DNA of 64,000 nt. Source: Planctomycetota bacterium (GTDB taxonomy: Bacteria > Planctomycetota > UBA8742 > UBA2392). The position numbers were made by a program, and so were the translations under genes. Under the pieces are notes generated by a model, which saw only the letters and a program-made list of their open reading frames with translations, did no database searches and was not told the origin of the DNA. Positions within the stretch are counted from its first letter, which is position 1; the number at the start of each line of letters is the position of its first letter. Where the stretch lies: the NCBI GenBank assembly GCA_015075515.1, contig JABTUE010000001.1, positions 1,139,001 through 1,203,000 of the forward strand, in the 5' to 3' direction. Positions 16,090-24,615 of this stretch are shown piece by piece.

Positions 16090-17619
16090 CTAATCCGGCG
16101 GGGGCTCGTCGCCGTTACCGCGGTCAATGACCAGTTCCGGCAGCGCCGCGCGCAGCGCGGATTCGCCGCTTTCACTCACCCCGCCCACGCCGGCCAGCAC
16201 CAGCCGCCGCAGCGCGGAAAGCGCCTTGAGGTGTTCCATGCCCGCGTCGGTGACGGCCTGGCCGGACAGGTTGAGCTCCGCAAGATTTTCCAGACCCGCC
16301 AGATGGCGCAAGCCCTCGTTGGTGATGCGCATTTTTTTGCCGCGTTCCATGCCCGGCGGGGCGGGCATGCTGCCGTCCACGGCCAGACTCAGGTGCCGCA
16401 GTGTTTTCATCTTTCCGATCACCTGCAGGCCCTTGTCGCTTACGTTGGGGCAGGCGTTCAGCGCCAGATGCACCAGCGGCGCGTCCACCAGACCCAGCAG
16501 CGCGGTGTCGGTGGCGGCCTCGAGGTTTTCCAGAATTAGCAGGCGCAGACCTTCGGCCTTGGCCAGGGCCTTGAATGCCGCGTCGCTGAACTTGGCCTTG
16601 GGTGCGGGCTTTGCGGGCTGGCGGGGCGGGCGAGGTGTGCCCTCTTCAAAATCGCCGTCGTCGCCCATGTCCAGCCCGCCCGAAGCTTCCACGTGCGCGA
16701 TGCTCAGGCGCGACAGGCTGCGGCATTTGGCCAGTTCGGCCAGGCCGGCATCGCCGAACGCGACGCGCCCCTGGTACTGCAGGGCCTTAAGCGATTTGGA
16801 CTTGCCCAGCGCCCCCAATGCCGCGTCGTCCAGGCCTTCACACATGCTGAGCGAGAGTTCCTGAAGTCCCTTGAGCCCCGCAAGCTGACGGGTCACGGGT
16901 TCGTTCACGGCCGCAAGCCCCAGCAGCATGACCAGCCGCAGGTTGTTGCACTTGGCCAGGCCCTTGAAGGCGTTTTCGCCGGCCTTGCCGCAGTAGCTGA
17001 GGGTGAGTTCTTCAAGATCCTTCATGCGCGGGCCCAGTTCGGCCAAGGCGTCGCCGGCGTTGCGCAGGCTGCCGAGGTCCAGGCGCTTCATGGCGGTCAT
17101 GCCGGCCAGTTGCTTGAGCCCGGCGTCGGTGATGCCCTGGTTTTCGCGGCGGCCGAAATCGTCCCAGTGGTCGCCGTGCAGGATCAGCCAGGTGACTTTC
17201 TTAAGCCCGGCCAGTTCGCGCAGGCCGCGGTCGGTGATCTTGACGCAGCGTTCCAGCCCCAGCCATTCCAGTTCGGCCAGCTTGCCAATCGGGGTACAGG
17301 CGGCGTCGGAAAGGTTGGTGCAGTCAATCTGAAGATTGCGCAGCGTCTTGAGCTCGGCCAGGTGTTTGACCCCGGCGTCGGTGTATTCACCCTCGAGCGT
17401 CAGCGATTGCAAACCCTTGAAGCGCTTGAGTGATTCCAGCGCCGCGTCGTCCATACGGTAGCCGTGCAGGTGCCTGGTGTCAGCGGGCAGGTTCAGCACA
17501 TCGGCCCGGCTGGAGGCATTGACCCAGCCCTTGCTGTCGTTGGGGTCAGGCAGGGGCTCGGCCTGGGCACGCAAGACACCGGCCAGCAGCAGCACAAACA
17601 CGGGCAGCAGACGCGTCAT
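16090..17619 (-). CDS. Secreted leucine-rich repeat protein
   Basis: This 509-residue protein starts at ATG 17619 behind a GGAG site and has a signal peptide (MTRLLPVFVLLLAGVLRAQA). It then carries about 14 leucine-rich repeats of the cysteine-containing/RI-like type, e.g. LTLEGEYTDAGVKHLAEL, LGLERCVKITDRGLRELAGL and LNLSGQAVTDAGMEHLKAL, with the recurring ITDxGLxxL phrase. A Pro/Lys-rich linker interrupts the repeats near residue 320. It is probably a periplasmic or surface protein-interaction scaffold. The ligand is unknown. Confidence 0.82.
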   Translation of the reverse strand: MTRLLPVFVLLLAGVLRAQAEPLPDPNDSKGWVNASSRADVLNLPADTRHLHGYRMDDAALESLKRFKGLQSLTLEGEYTDAGVKHLAELKTLRNLQIDCTNLSDAACTPIGKLAELEWLGLERCVKITDRGLRELAGLKKVTWLILHGDHWDDFGRRENQGITDAGLKQLAGMTAMKRLDLGSLRNAGDALAELGPRMKDLEELTLSYCGKAGENAFKGLAKCNNLRLVMLLGLAAVNEPVTRQLAGLKGLQELSLSMCEGLDDAALGALGKSKSLKALQYQGRVAFGDAGLAELAKCRSLSRLSIAHVEASGGLDMGDDGDFEEGTPRPPRQPAKPAPKAKFSDAAFKALAKAEGLRLLILENLEAATDTALLGLVDAPLVHLALNACPNVSDKGLQVIGKMKTLRHLSLAVDGSMPAPPGMERGKKMRITNEGLRHLAGLENLAELNLSGQAVTDAGMEHLKALSALRRLVLAGVGGVSESGESALRAALPELVIDRGNGDEPPPD

Positions 17620-17762
17620 GGCAACTCCGGCGGCAGGGGACACGGGGTGTCACGATGATACGCGCCGGGGGCACCCGGCGTTACGGCCCAAATTCGCGCC
17701 GTAACGCAAACCGGTGAAGGCGGCACCCGGCCTTCGCGTTGTCGGGAAACACGCCAAATCGA

Positions 17763-17786
17763 ACCCGGGCGCCGTGGCGCCCGGGT
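17763..17786 (-). terminator. Intergenic GC hairpin
   Basis: ACCCGGGCGCC pairs with GGCGCCCGGGT around a GT loop. It lies in the gap after the FG-GAP protein gene and could terminate it. Confidence 0.5.
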
Positions 17787-17805
17787 GCTTTCGCCCGCAG
17801 ATGGG

Positions 17806-18930
17806 TCAGTTTTCGGCGCCTTTGGCGGGGGCGGCCTTTTCGGACTTCTGGCGCCAGGCCCAGACATAGGGCTTGCGGCTGGCCGTGGCCTCGCGCGAGG
17901 GCCGGTCGCCGGGTTTGACCTCGTCTTTCCACAGTGAATAGCCGCCGACAACCAGATCCAGCCTGCCGTCGCCGTCAAGGTCGGCGACATCAAGATACAG
18001 GCCGGCGTCAGGCCGGGTGGCGCTGCTGGCGGTTTTGGGGCTGGCCTCGATCAGCACTTTGGCGGGCTCAAAGCGCGGTTCGCCTTTTTTGCCGGTGTTG
18101 CGGAAGAGCAGCACGGAGCCGCCCTTGCCGGCGCCCCAGGCGTCGCCAAAGGTGCCCAGCACGATGTCGGCCAGGCCGTCGCCGTCCCAGTCCACAAAGC
18201 GCGGGGCGGTGATTTTGTCGCCGGCGTCCAGCGGCTTGTCGCCGACCATGACGGATTCGGGTTTGCCGGTGAATTTGGGCTCGGCGTTGCTGCCTTCGTT
18301 GCGCACCAGGAAAAGGCCCTTGCCGTAATCGCCCAGAATCAGGTCAAAGTCGCCGTCGGCGTCCCAGTCAAAGGCCACGGCAGAGATGCAGTGCGCGTCG
18401 GGTGCCTTTCCGCCGGTGCGGTCGGATTTGGTCCACTGTTTTTTGTCCCAGTCGTAGTACTGGGACAACCACATGCGCTTGCCGTCTTTGTCGAGGATGG
18501 TCTTTGGGGCCTGAAAGCCCTTTTCACTGCCGAAGCTGACCCAGGGGCTGCCGTCAAAGGTGGCCGTGACGATGTCGGCGTGTCCGTCGGCATTGAAGTC
18601 CACGAACTGTGGCTGCATGCCGATGCATCACCAGTTGTTGAACTTCAGGGGCTTGCCGTCGGCGCCGTTGAGCGTCTTTTCTTCGCCCCAGCCGTCTTTG
18701 CCGCCCCTGCACCAGGTGAGGTTGCCGAACAGGTCGCCGATCACCAGATCTTTGACGCCGTCGCCGTCCACATCGTGCAGCGCCGGCGAGGGATAATACC
18801 GCTCGCGGCCGTTGAGCACGTGGCCGATTGGTGAGTCGTTGGCCTTGAGTATGGTCGGCGGTTCAAAGGTTTGCGTGGGCAGCGCAACGGTGGTCACCGC
18901 ACAGGCCGCCACAAGTGAGGCTCGCAGCAT
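17806..18930 (-). pseudogene. Secreted FG-GAP/VCBS repeat protein interrupted by an in-frame TGA
   Basis: From ATG 18930 (AGGAGA site upstream) the frame encodes a signal peptide (MLRASLVAACAVTT) and FG-GAP/VCBS repeats, with calcium-binding DVDGDGVKDLVIGD, DFNADGHADIVTATFDG, DWDADGDFDLILGDYGKG, DWDGDGLADIVLGTFGD and DLDGDGRLDLVVGGYS. After about 100 codons (LKFNNW) there is one TGA at 18628-18630. The same frame then continues without a break as CIGMQPQFVDFNADG to TGA at 17806. The total length, about 374 codons, is normal for a small beta-propeller. Explanations are a sequencing error, a recent nonsense mutation, or recoding of TGA. I recall family members with Cys next to this Trp, which is the basis for considering selenocysteine, but no selenocysteine genes are in the window. 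Confidence 0.65.
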
Positions 18931-19000
18931 GGGTTCTCCTGGTTCAGGGGACACGCCGGGGGTGACCATTGTACGAGCCGAAAGCCCGCGGGCGAAAAGG

Positions 19001-19029
19001 AAACGGCCGGGGCGGGGCCCCGGCCGTTT
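19001..19029 (-). terminator. Intrinsic terminator after nrdJ
   Basis: AAACGGCCGGGGC pairs perfectly with GCCCCGGCCGTTT around a GGG loop, 15 bases past the nrdJ stop. Read on the minus strand it is followed by TTTCCTTTT, a good T-tract. Confidence 0.8.
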
Positions 19030-19043
19030 CTCGTGCTGAACTG

Positions 19044-22000
19044 TTACGAGCAACCCATGCTGTTGCCGCAGTTCAGGCACTTGTAACAGGCGCCGTTGCG
19101 CACGGTGATGTGGCCGCACACGTCACACATGGGGGCGTCGCCCATCATGGATTCCAGGTGGTCGCTCAGGGCGTTGCCTTTGCGCCGGCCTTTGGGTTTG
19201 GCGGGCAGAACCGGCTTTTCAGCCGGGGCAGCAGCCGTCGTGTCCAGCACGCGGGCGGGTTCTCCGGCGTGGCCGAGATCCACGTGGTCGCCCTGCTGGG
19301 CCAGCAGGGCCGGGCCCTGCGCGGTCTCGGGTTGCACGTGCAGGAAATCCGTGCGGCCGCAGTAGTCATAGCCCAGCGTGCGGAACACCAGGTCAATCAC
19401 GCTGGTGGCCATCTTGATGTTTTCGTGGCCTTCCACGATGCCCTGGGGTTCAAAGCGCGAGAAGATGAAGGTGTTGACGAACTCTTCCAGCGGCACGCCG
19501 TACTGCAGGCCCTTGCTGACGGCAATCGCAAAGCAGTTCAGGATGCTGCGCAGCGTTGCGCCTTCCTTGGACATATCCAGGAAGATTTCGCCCAACTGGC
19601 CGTCTTCGTACTCGCCGGTGCGCACGTACAGTTTCTGGCCGCCGATCTTGAGCTCATAGGTAATGCCGTTGCGGCGTTTGGGCAGCGGGCGGCGGTGCAG
19701 ACCCTTGGCCGGAAGCGGCAGTGTCACGGGTTTGATGTCGGCCGGCGGGGCGGCGACTTCGGTGACCGGGGCCTTCGCTTCGGGTTCCTGTTTGGCCGCT
19801 TCCTTCTTCTTGGTGGTGCTCAGCACCTGGCTGTGCTTGCTGCCGTCGCGGTAGATCGCCACGGCCTTGAGCCCCAGATCGTGGGCCTGCAGATAGGCGT
19901 CCTTGATGTCTTCGACGCTGACTTCGTTGGGCATGTTGATGGTCTTGCTGATCGCGCCCGAAATGAACGGCTGGGCCGCGGCCATCATGCGCACATGGCC
20001 CATGTGGTGAATAAACCGCGTGCCGTGCTTGCCGCAGCGGTTGGCGCAGTCAAACACCGGCAGGTGCTCGGGCCGCAGGTGCGGCGCGCCCTCGATCGTC
20101 TGGCGGCCGCAGATGTGGTCGTTGGCCGTGGCGATCTGTTCGTCGGTGAAGCCCAGCGCGTGCAGCAGGTTGAAGTCACGGGCCGTGTATTTTTCCTTTT
20201 CAAAGCCCAGGCGCTTCATGGTTTCATCGCCCAGCGTCCAGGGCGTGACGGCAAAACCCAGTTCCAGCGCGCCCTGCAGCGCGTGCTCAATGCGCGACAG
20301 GTCGGCGTCGTTGAGCCCCTTCTGCTTCAGCGTGTCGGTGTTGATGTACGGTGCGCCCTTGAGCGTAAGTGTGCCGACAATGTATTCGACAATCGCTCTG
20401 GCCTGGCGCTCGTTGTAGCCCAGGTTGCGCAACGCCGGCTCGACGGACTGGTTGACAATCTTGAAGTAGCCGCCGCCGGCCAGCTTCTTGAACTTCACCA
20501 GCGCGAAGTCGGGCTCAATGCCGGTGGTGTCGCAATCCATCAGCAGGCCGATCGTGCCCGTGGGCGCGATTACCGTGGTCTGGGCGTTGCGGTAGCCGTA
20601 CTTCTTGCCCTGGTCCAGCGCGCGGTCCCAGCATTCCCGGGCGGCATCCAGCAGATAGCCCGGGCAGTGTTCGGGCTCAATGCCTGCGGGCGCGACCTTC
20701 AGCGATTCGTACTCACTGGCCGGCGCGTTGTAGGCCGCGCGACGGTGGTTGCGCATCACGCGCAGCATGTCCTTGGCGTTGCGTTTGTATCCGGGGAAAG
20801 GCCCGTGGCCGGCGGCCATTTCGGCGCTGGCAGCGTAGCTTTCGCCGGTCATGATCGCCGAAAGCGCGCCGCACACCGCCAGCGCGCGCTTGCTGTCGTA
20901 AGGAATGCCCGAAAGCATCAGGCACGTGCCCAGGTTGGCGTAGCCAAGACCCAGCGTGCGGTAGTCGTAGGACTTCTGCGCGATTTCCCGGCTGGGAAAC
21001 TGCGCCATCAGCACGCTGATTTCCAGCGTGATCGTCCACAGGCGCGTGGCGTGTTTGATTGCATGAACGTCAAAACTGGCGGTCTTTTCGTCAAAGAACT
21101 TCGTCAGGTTCAGGCTGGCCAGGTTGCAGGCCGTGTCGTCCAGAAACATGTATTCGCTGCACGGATTGCTTGCGTTGATGCGGCCGTCCTGCGGGCAGGT
21201 GTGCCAGTCGTTGATGATCGTGTCGTACTGCACGCCGGGGTCGGCGCAGCCCCAGGCCGCCGAGGCAATCTGGTCCCACAGCTCGCGGGCCTTGAGTGTC
21301 TTGGAAATGTGGCTGCGGTCAGTGCGCCAGCGCAGGTGCCAGTCGCCGTCGTTGCGCACGGCGTCAATGAACTCGCTGGGCACACGCACGCTGTTGTTGC
21401 TGTTCTGGCCGCTGACGGTGCCGTAGGCCTCGCCGTTGAAGTCGGCGGGAAAGCCGGCGTCAATCAGGATCTTGGCCTTGCGTTCTTCGGTGACCTTCCA
21501 GTTGATGAACTGCTCGATGTCGGGGTGGTCAAGGTCCAGGCACACCATCTTGGCGGCACGGCGCGTGGTGCCGCCGGATTTGATCGCGCCGGCGGCGCGG
21601 TCGCCGACGCGAAGGAATGACATGAGCCCTGAAGACTGGCCGCCGCCGGACAAAGGCTCGCCTTCACCGCGCAGGGCGCTGAAGTTGGTGCCGGTGCCGC
21701 TGCCGTATTTAAAGAGGCGCGCCTCGCGGGTCCACAGATCCATGATGCCGCCCGAACCCACCAGGTCGTCACGCACGGCCTGGATGAAGCACGCGTGCGG
21801 CTGCGGGTGGGTGTAGGCGTCTTCGGATTCCTTCAGCACGCCGGTGTCCGGGTCTACATAGTAATGGCCCTGGCCCGGCCCGGTCAGGCCGTAAGCCCAG
21901 GCCAGCCCGGTGTTGAACCACTGCGGGCTGTTGGGCGCCGCGTACTGGTGGATCAGCATGTGGGCCATTTCGTCGTAGTAGGCCTGGGCGTCCTGGGGTG

Positions 22001-22487
22001 TGCGGAAATAGCCGTACTTTTCGCCCCAGTGGCGCCAGCAGCCCGCCAGACGGTGCACCACCTGGCGCGCGCTGCGTTCAGGACCCAGCACGATGTTGCC
22101 CTCTTCGTCGCGCAGGGGTTCGCTGTTCAGAGGGTCGGCGCCCTCGGGGTACTGGGGTACCTGGGCCTTGCGGAAGTACTTGCTGATCATGATGTCGGTG
22201 GCCAGTTGCGACCAGTCGGCCGGAATCTCGGCGCCGTCCATCTTGAAGACAATGCTGCCGTCGGGGTTGGTGATCTTGGTGGACCGGCGCGCGTACTTCA
22301 CGTCGGCCAGAACGTTCTGGCCCTCGCGCGTGAACACGCGCGGGACGGTGACGCCGCTGGGGCAGGTCTTGGCCGTGGAGGCCATGGTGGCGGCCCTGGT
22401 TCCGTTGGGCTCGCGGCGTTCGGTCACGCCCTTGCGGGTCTTGCGTGTGGTGTTGCCCGTCGCCACGGAGCCTGTCTTCTTCTGCAT
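19044..22487 (-). CDS. nrdJ: Adenosylcobalamin-dependent (class II) ribonucleoside-diphosphate reductase
   Basis: This enzyme reduces ribonucleotides to deoxyribonucleotides using a cobalamin-generated thiyl radical. The 1147-residue protein carries the class II landmarks in order: FTREGQNVLADVKYARRST near the N-terminus, GTGTNFSALRGEGEPLSGGG, GDRAAGAIKSGGTTRRAAKMV, LDLDHPDIEQFINWK, NPCSEYMFLDDTACNLASLNL with catalytic residues, and QTTVIAPTGTIGLLMDCDTTG. The tail CDVCGH-x7-CYKCLNCGNSMGCS is the Cys-rich C-terminus typical of long B12-dependent enzymes and probably takes part in disulfide exchange. ATG 22487 has an AGGAAGG site. It lies behind a good promoter with possible NrdR boxes. No nrdR or class I genes are in the window. 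Confidence 0.95.
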   Translation of the reverse strand: MQKKTGSVATGNTTRKTRKGVTERREPNGTRAATMASTAKTCPSGVTVPRVFTREGQNVLADVKYARRSTKITNPDGSIVFKMDGAEIPADWSQLATDIMISKYFRKAQVPQYPEGADPLNSEPLRDEEGNIVLGPERSARQVVHRLAGCWRHWGEKYGYFRTPQDAQAYYDEMAHMLIHQYAAPNSPQWFNTGLAWAYGLTGPGQGHYYVDPDTGVLKESEDAYTHPQPHACFIQAVRDDLVGSGGIMDLWTREARLFKYGSGTGTNFSALRGEGEPLSGGGQSSGLMSFLRVGDRAAGAIKSGGTTRRAAKMVCLDLDHPDIEQFINWKVTEERKAKILIDAGFPADFNGEAYGTVSGQNSNNSVRVPSEFIDAVRNDGDWHLRWRTDRSHISKTLKARELWDQIASAAWGCADPGVQYDTIINDWHTCPQDGRINASNPCSEYMFLDDTACNLASLNLTKFFDEKTASFDVHAIKHATRLWTITLEISVLMAQFPSREIAQKSYDYRTLGLGYANLGTCLMLSGIPYDSKRALAVCGALSAIMTGESYAASAEMAAGHGPFPGYKRNAKDMLRVMRNHRRAAYNAPASEYESLKVAPAGIEPEHCPGYLLDAARECWDRALDQGKKYGYRNAQTTVIAPTGTIGLLMDCDTTGIEPDFALVKFKKLAGGGYFKIVNQSVEPALRNLGYNERQARAIVEYIVGTLTLKGAPYINTDTLKQKGLNDADLSRIEHALQGALELGFAVTPWTLGDETMKRLGFEKEKYTARDFNLLHALGFTDEQIATANDHICGRQTIEGAPHLRPEHLPVFDCANRCGKHGTRFIHHMGHVRMMAAAQPFISGAISKTINMPNEVSVEDIKDAYLQAHDLGLKAVAIYRDGSKHSQVLSTTKKKEAAKQEPEAKAPVTEVAAPPADIKPVTLPLPAKGLHRRPLPKRRNGITYELKIGGQKLYVRTGEYEDGQLGEIFLDMSKEGATLRSILNCFAIAVSKGLQYGVPLEEFVNTFIFSRFEPQGIVEGHENIKMATSVIDLVFRTLGYDYCGRTDFLHVQPETAQGPALLAQQGDHVDLGHAGEPARVLDTTAAAPAEKPVLPAKPKGRRKGNALSDHLESMMGDAPMCDVCGHITVRNGACYKCLNCGNSMGCS

Positions 22488-22659
22488 AGTGTGCCTTCCT
22501 GAAAATAGGGCGCGAGCGGCCTGGGGCCGCCGGCGCGGCATGGGAAAAGTCGCAGAAGCGCCCCCGTGGCCGAGGTAACGGCCGTTCGGAAGAAGCAACT
22601 GCTAGTAGGTTTCAGAGTTTGAAGTTTAGACGCCGGGACCTTCCCGGCGTCGTGGGGGC

Positions 22660-22687
22660 AGTATACCCCGCGTGAAGGGGTGGTCAA
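22660..22687 (-). promoter_or_regulatory. Sigma-70-type promoter of nrdJ
   Basis: On the minus strand, TTGACC (22687-22682) and TATACT (22665-22660) are separated by 16 bases. Transcription would start near 22653. The leader then contains an ACGCCGGGA/TCCCGGCGT hairpin at 22630-22650 before the nrdJ ribosome-binding site. Confidence 0.6.
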
Positions 22688-22693
22688 GGAAAA

Positions 22694-22709
22694 GCCCAAA
22701 ATATTGTGT
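22694..22709 (-). promoter_or_regulatory. Possible NrdR box next to the nrdJ -35 element
   Basis: Read on the minus strand, ACACAATATTTTGGGC matches 13 of 16 positions of the NrdR box consensus as I remember it (ACACWATATATWGTGT). It lies 6 bases upstream of the -35 hexamer, where a repressor could act. Confidence 0.4.
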
Positions 22710-22835
22710 TGTTGTCGCAAGTTCATACAGGCACAGGTATGACAGATGATTTCCACGCCATCAACGCCAGTCCACCAACTTCCCACTGAGCAATGTCGGC
22801 AATCTCACATTGCAACTTTTGGCGGTCTAGCCAAT

Positions 22836-22851
22836 ACACTATATATGGTAT
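22836..22851. promoter_or_regulatory. Second possible NrdR-like box
   Basis: ACACTATATATGGTAT matches 14 of 16 positions of the same consensus. It is 142 bases from the first site, whereas NrdR boxes usually come as close pairs, so this could be a chance match in an AT-rich stretch. The rest of 22488-22994 holds nothing else I can support; no cobalamin riboswitch is evident. Confidence 0.3.
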
Positions 22852-22994
22852 ATTCAATTTCTGACGCTCCGGGCGCCCGCTTCATTCCACAAACACTGGC
22901 CTGACATCCACCGCCTGCAACCACCGGTTGTACGCAAGAATCCGACAGCGTTAGGTTGCTCGCCCCAAGGCGACTACCCCCACCGGGAAAACCC

Positions 22995-24554
22995 ATGCCC
23001 AGATGTCTGCCCGTCCTTGTCTGTCTGCTGCTGCTTGCTGCCTGCGGATCCAGTAGCAATGACTCCGGCTCCGGCGGCGCCGCCCCGACACTGCCCTCTG
23101 AAGTCAACAGCATCGCCCCCGCCACCGTTGTCCAAGGCAACCCGGCTATCCTGACCATCCAGGGCGTGCGCTTTACCGGCACCACCACCGTCAACCTGGC
23201 CGGGCCGTCACCCGCCACACTGGTTTTTCGCGTGCTGTCCGACACCACGCTCGAGGCTGACCTTTCCGCCGGCCAGCCCGCCGGCGTCTACACGTTGACC
23301 GTGACCACCCCCGCGGGCAGCAACACCGGCTCGCCCGCGCTGACGATTCAGGCCTCCGGCGGCGGCCCGACACCGCCCTCGGTGGGCGGCATCACGCCGA
23401 CGCGCGCCCTGAACGACCGCGCGACAACCCTGACCCTGACCGGTTCGGCGCTGGCAGGCGCAACGGCCGCGGTGCTGGGCGACCCCGCCGCCACGGTGCT
23501 GCCGATTACCGGCACGACCAGCACGACGGTGACCGTTACGCTGCCCGCCGGTGTGGCCCCCGGCGCCTGGACGGTGTCCGTGACCACCCCCGGCGGCACG
23601 GCCGGTTCGGCCCCGGCCACCGTCACGGTGCTGGATCTGTTGAACCCCGACACCGCCGGCGCCTTTGCCGCCGGCTGGCGCGACGGCACCATGCCCGGCG
23701 CCCACGGCGACACGCCGGCGTTTCGCCTGTACTACCCGGCCCAGAGCGCTGCGCAAAACGCTGCGCCCGACAGCCTGGGCGCGCCTTACCCCTGTGTGGT
23801 GTACAGCCACGGCTTCAAGGCGCCGGTGTTTCCCGGCGGCATTGACTACACCGCCAACGCCTTCCTTGCCGCGTGGCTGGCCGGCCACGGCTATGTGGTG
23901 ATCTGCCCCGACCAGTCGCCCAACAACGACCTGTTCGGCACGGCGCAGCAGAACTGCCAGCGCGACGCCGACGATGCCCGCGCCGCGATCAACCATCTGG
24001 CCCAGTTGAACGGCACCGCCGGACACCCGTTGCAGGGCCTGCTGGACCTTTCCCGTGTGGCCGTGGGCGGCCATTCGCGCGGCGGCTGCGCCAGTGTGAT
24101 CGCCTCCAGCGACGAAGTCGCCGCCCTGGGCGCCGGCGCGCGCATCAAGGCCTGTTTTCTGTTCGGGTCACCCAGCCGCGACTCACAGGTCAGCGGCACG
24201 CCCATGCTGAACTTCGGCAACTTCAGCACCATCCCGCTGCTGGCTGTGGCCGCAAGCAACGACGGCGTGGCGCCGCTGGTCAACCAGCAGGAGATTTTTG
24301 CCCTGGCGGGTTCGCCCTCCATGCTGTTTCAGATCATCGGCGGCAATCACAGCCAGTACAAAGACAACGCCACCCAACTGATCGGCGACAGCGCCGCGAC
24401 GATTGCCCTGGCCGTGCAGCACGCGGTGTGCCGGCGCTATGTAACGGCCTGGCTGGGCAAACACGTCAAGGGGCTGGCCGCCATGAACCCCTACATCGGT
24501 TCGGGCGCCCAGGCGGCATCCGACACGCGCATCAACACCATCACCGTCAAGTAG
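22995..24554 (+). CDS. Lipoprotein with two IPT/TIG domains and an alpha/beta-hydrolase domain
   Basis: This 519-residue protein begins with a lipoprotein signal (MPRCLPVLVCLLLLAAC; lipobox LAAC). Two Ig-like IPT/TIG domains follow at about residues 30-120 and 125-215 (VNSIAPATVVQGNPAILTI and GGITPTRALNDRATTLTL). The C-terminal half is a serine hydrolase of the chlorophyllase/dienelactone hydrolase type. It has YSHGF (oxyanion region), nucleophile elbow GHSRGG, an Asp near AASNDGVAP and a His in GGNHSQY. It probably acts on an ester at the outer membrane or cell surface; the substrate is unknown. An upstream in-frame extension lacks a signal peptide, so ATG 22995 is preferred. Confidence 0.85.
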   Translation: MPRCLPVLVCLLLLAACGSSSNDSGSGGAAPTLPSEVNSIAPATVVQGNPAILTIQGVRFTGTTTVNLAGPSPATLVFRVLSDTTLEADLSAGQPAGVYTLTVTTPAGSNTGSPALTIQASGGGPTPPSVGGITPTRALNDRATTLTLTGSALAGATAAVLGDPAATVLPITGTTSTTVTVTLPAGVAPGAWTVSVTTPGGTAGSAPATVTVLDLLNPDTAGAFAAGWRDGTMPGAHGDTPAFRLYYPAQSAAQNAAPDSLGAPYPCVVYSHGFKAPVFPGGIDYTANAFLAAWLAGHGYVVICPDQSPNNDLFGTAQQNCQRDADDARAAINHLAQLNGTAGHPLQGLLDLSRVAVGGHSRGGCASVIASSDEVAALGAGARIKACFLFGSPSRDSQVSGTPMLNFGNFSTIPLLAVAASNDGVAPLVNQQEIFALAGSPSMLFQIIGGNHSQYKDNATQLIGDSAATIALAVQHAVCRRYVTAWLGKHVKGLAAMNPYIGSGAQAASDTRINTITVK

Positions 24555-24572
24555 CCCGCGCGGCAAAAACAG

Positions 24573-24600
24573 AACCGGCCCGGATGGTTCCGGGCCGGTT
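24573..24600. terminator. Bidirectional terminator between convergent genes
   Basis: AACCGGCCCGGA pairs perfectly with TCCGGGCCGGTT around a TGGT loop. On the minus strand it is followed by CTGTTTTT and would end the GspF/PilC gene; it can also serve the hydrolase gene on the plus strand. Confidence 0.8.
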
Positions 24601-24615
24601 GCGGTTTGCGGCGCG

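Noticed and set aside
18969-21620. 883-residue plus-strand ORF
   Set aside because: It lies wholly antisense to nrdJ; the long open frame is a by-product of the GC-rich codon pattern and has shadow-like composition (many His, Val, Gln, Ala).
22488-22994. Cobalamin riboswitch upstream of nrdJ
   Set aside because: No B12-box-like conserved sequence or the expected multi-stem architecture was seen; only a short leader hairpin is present.
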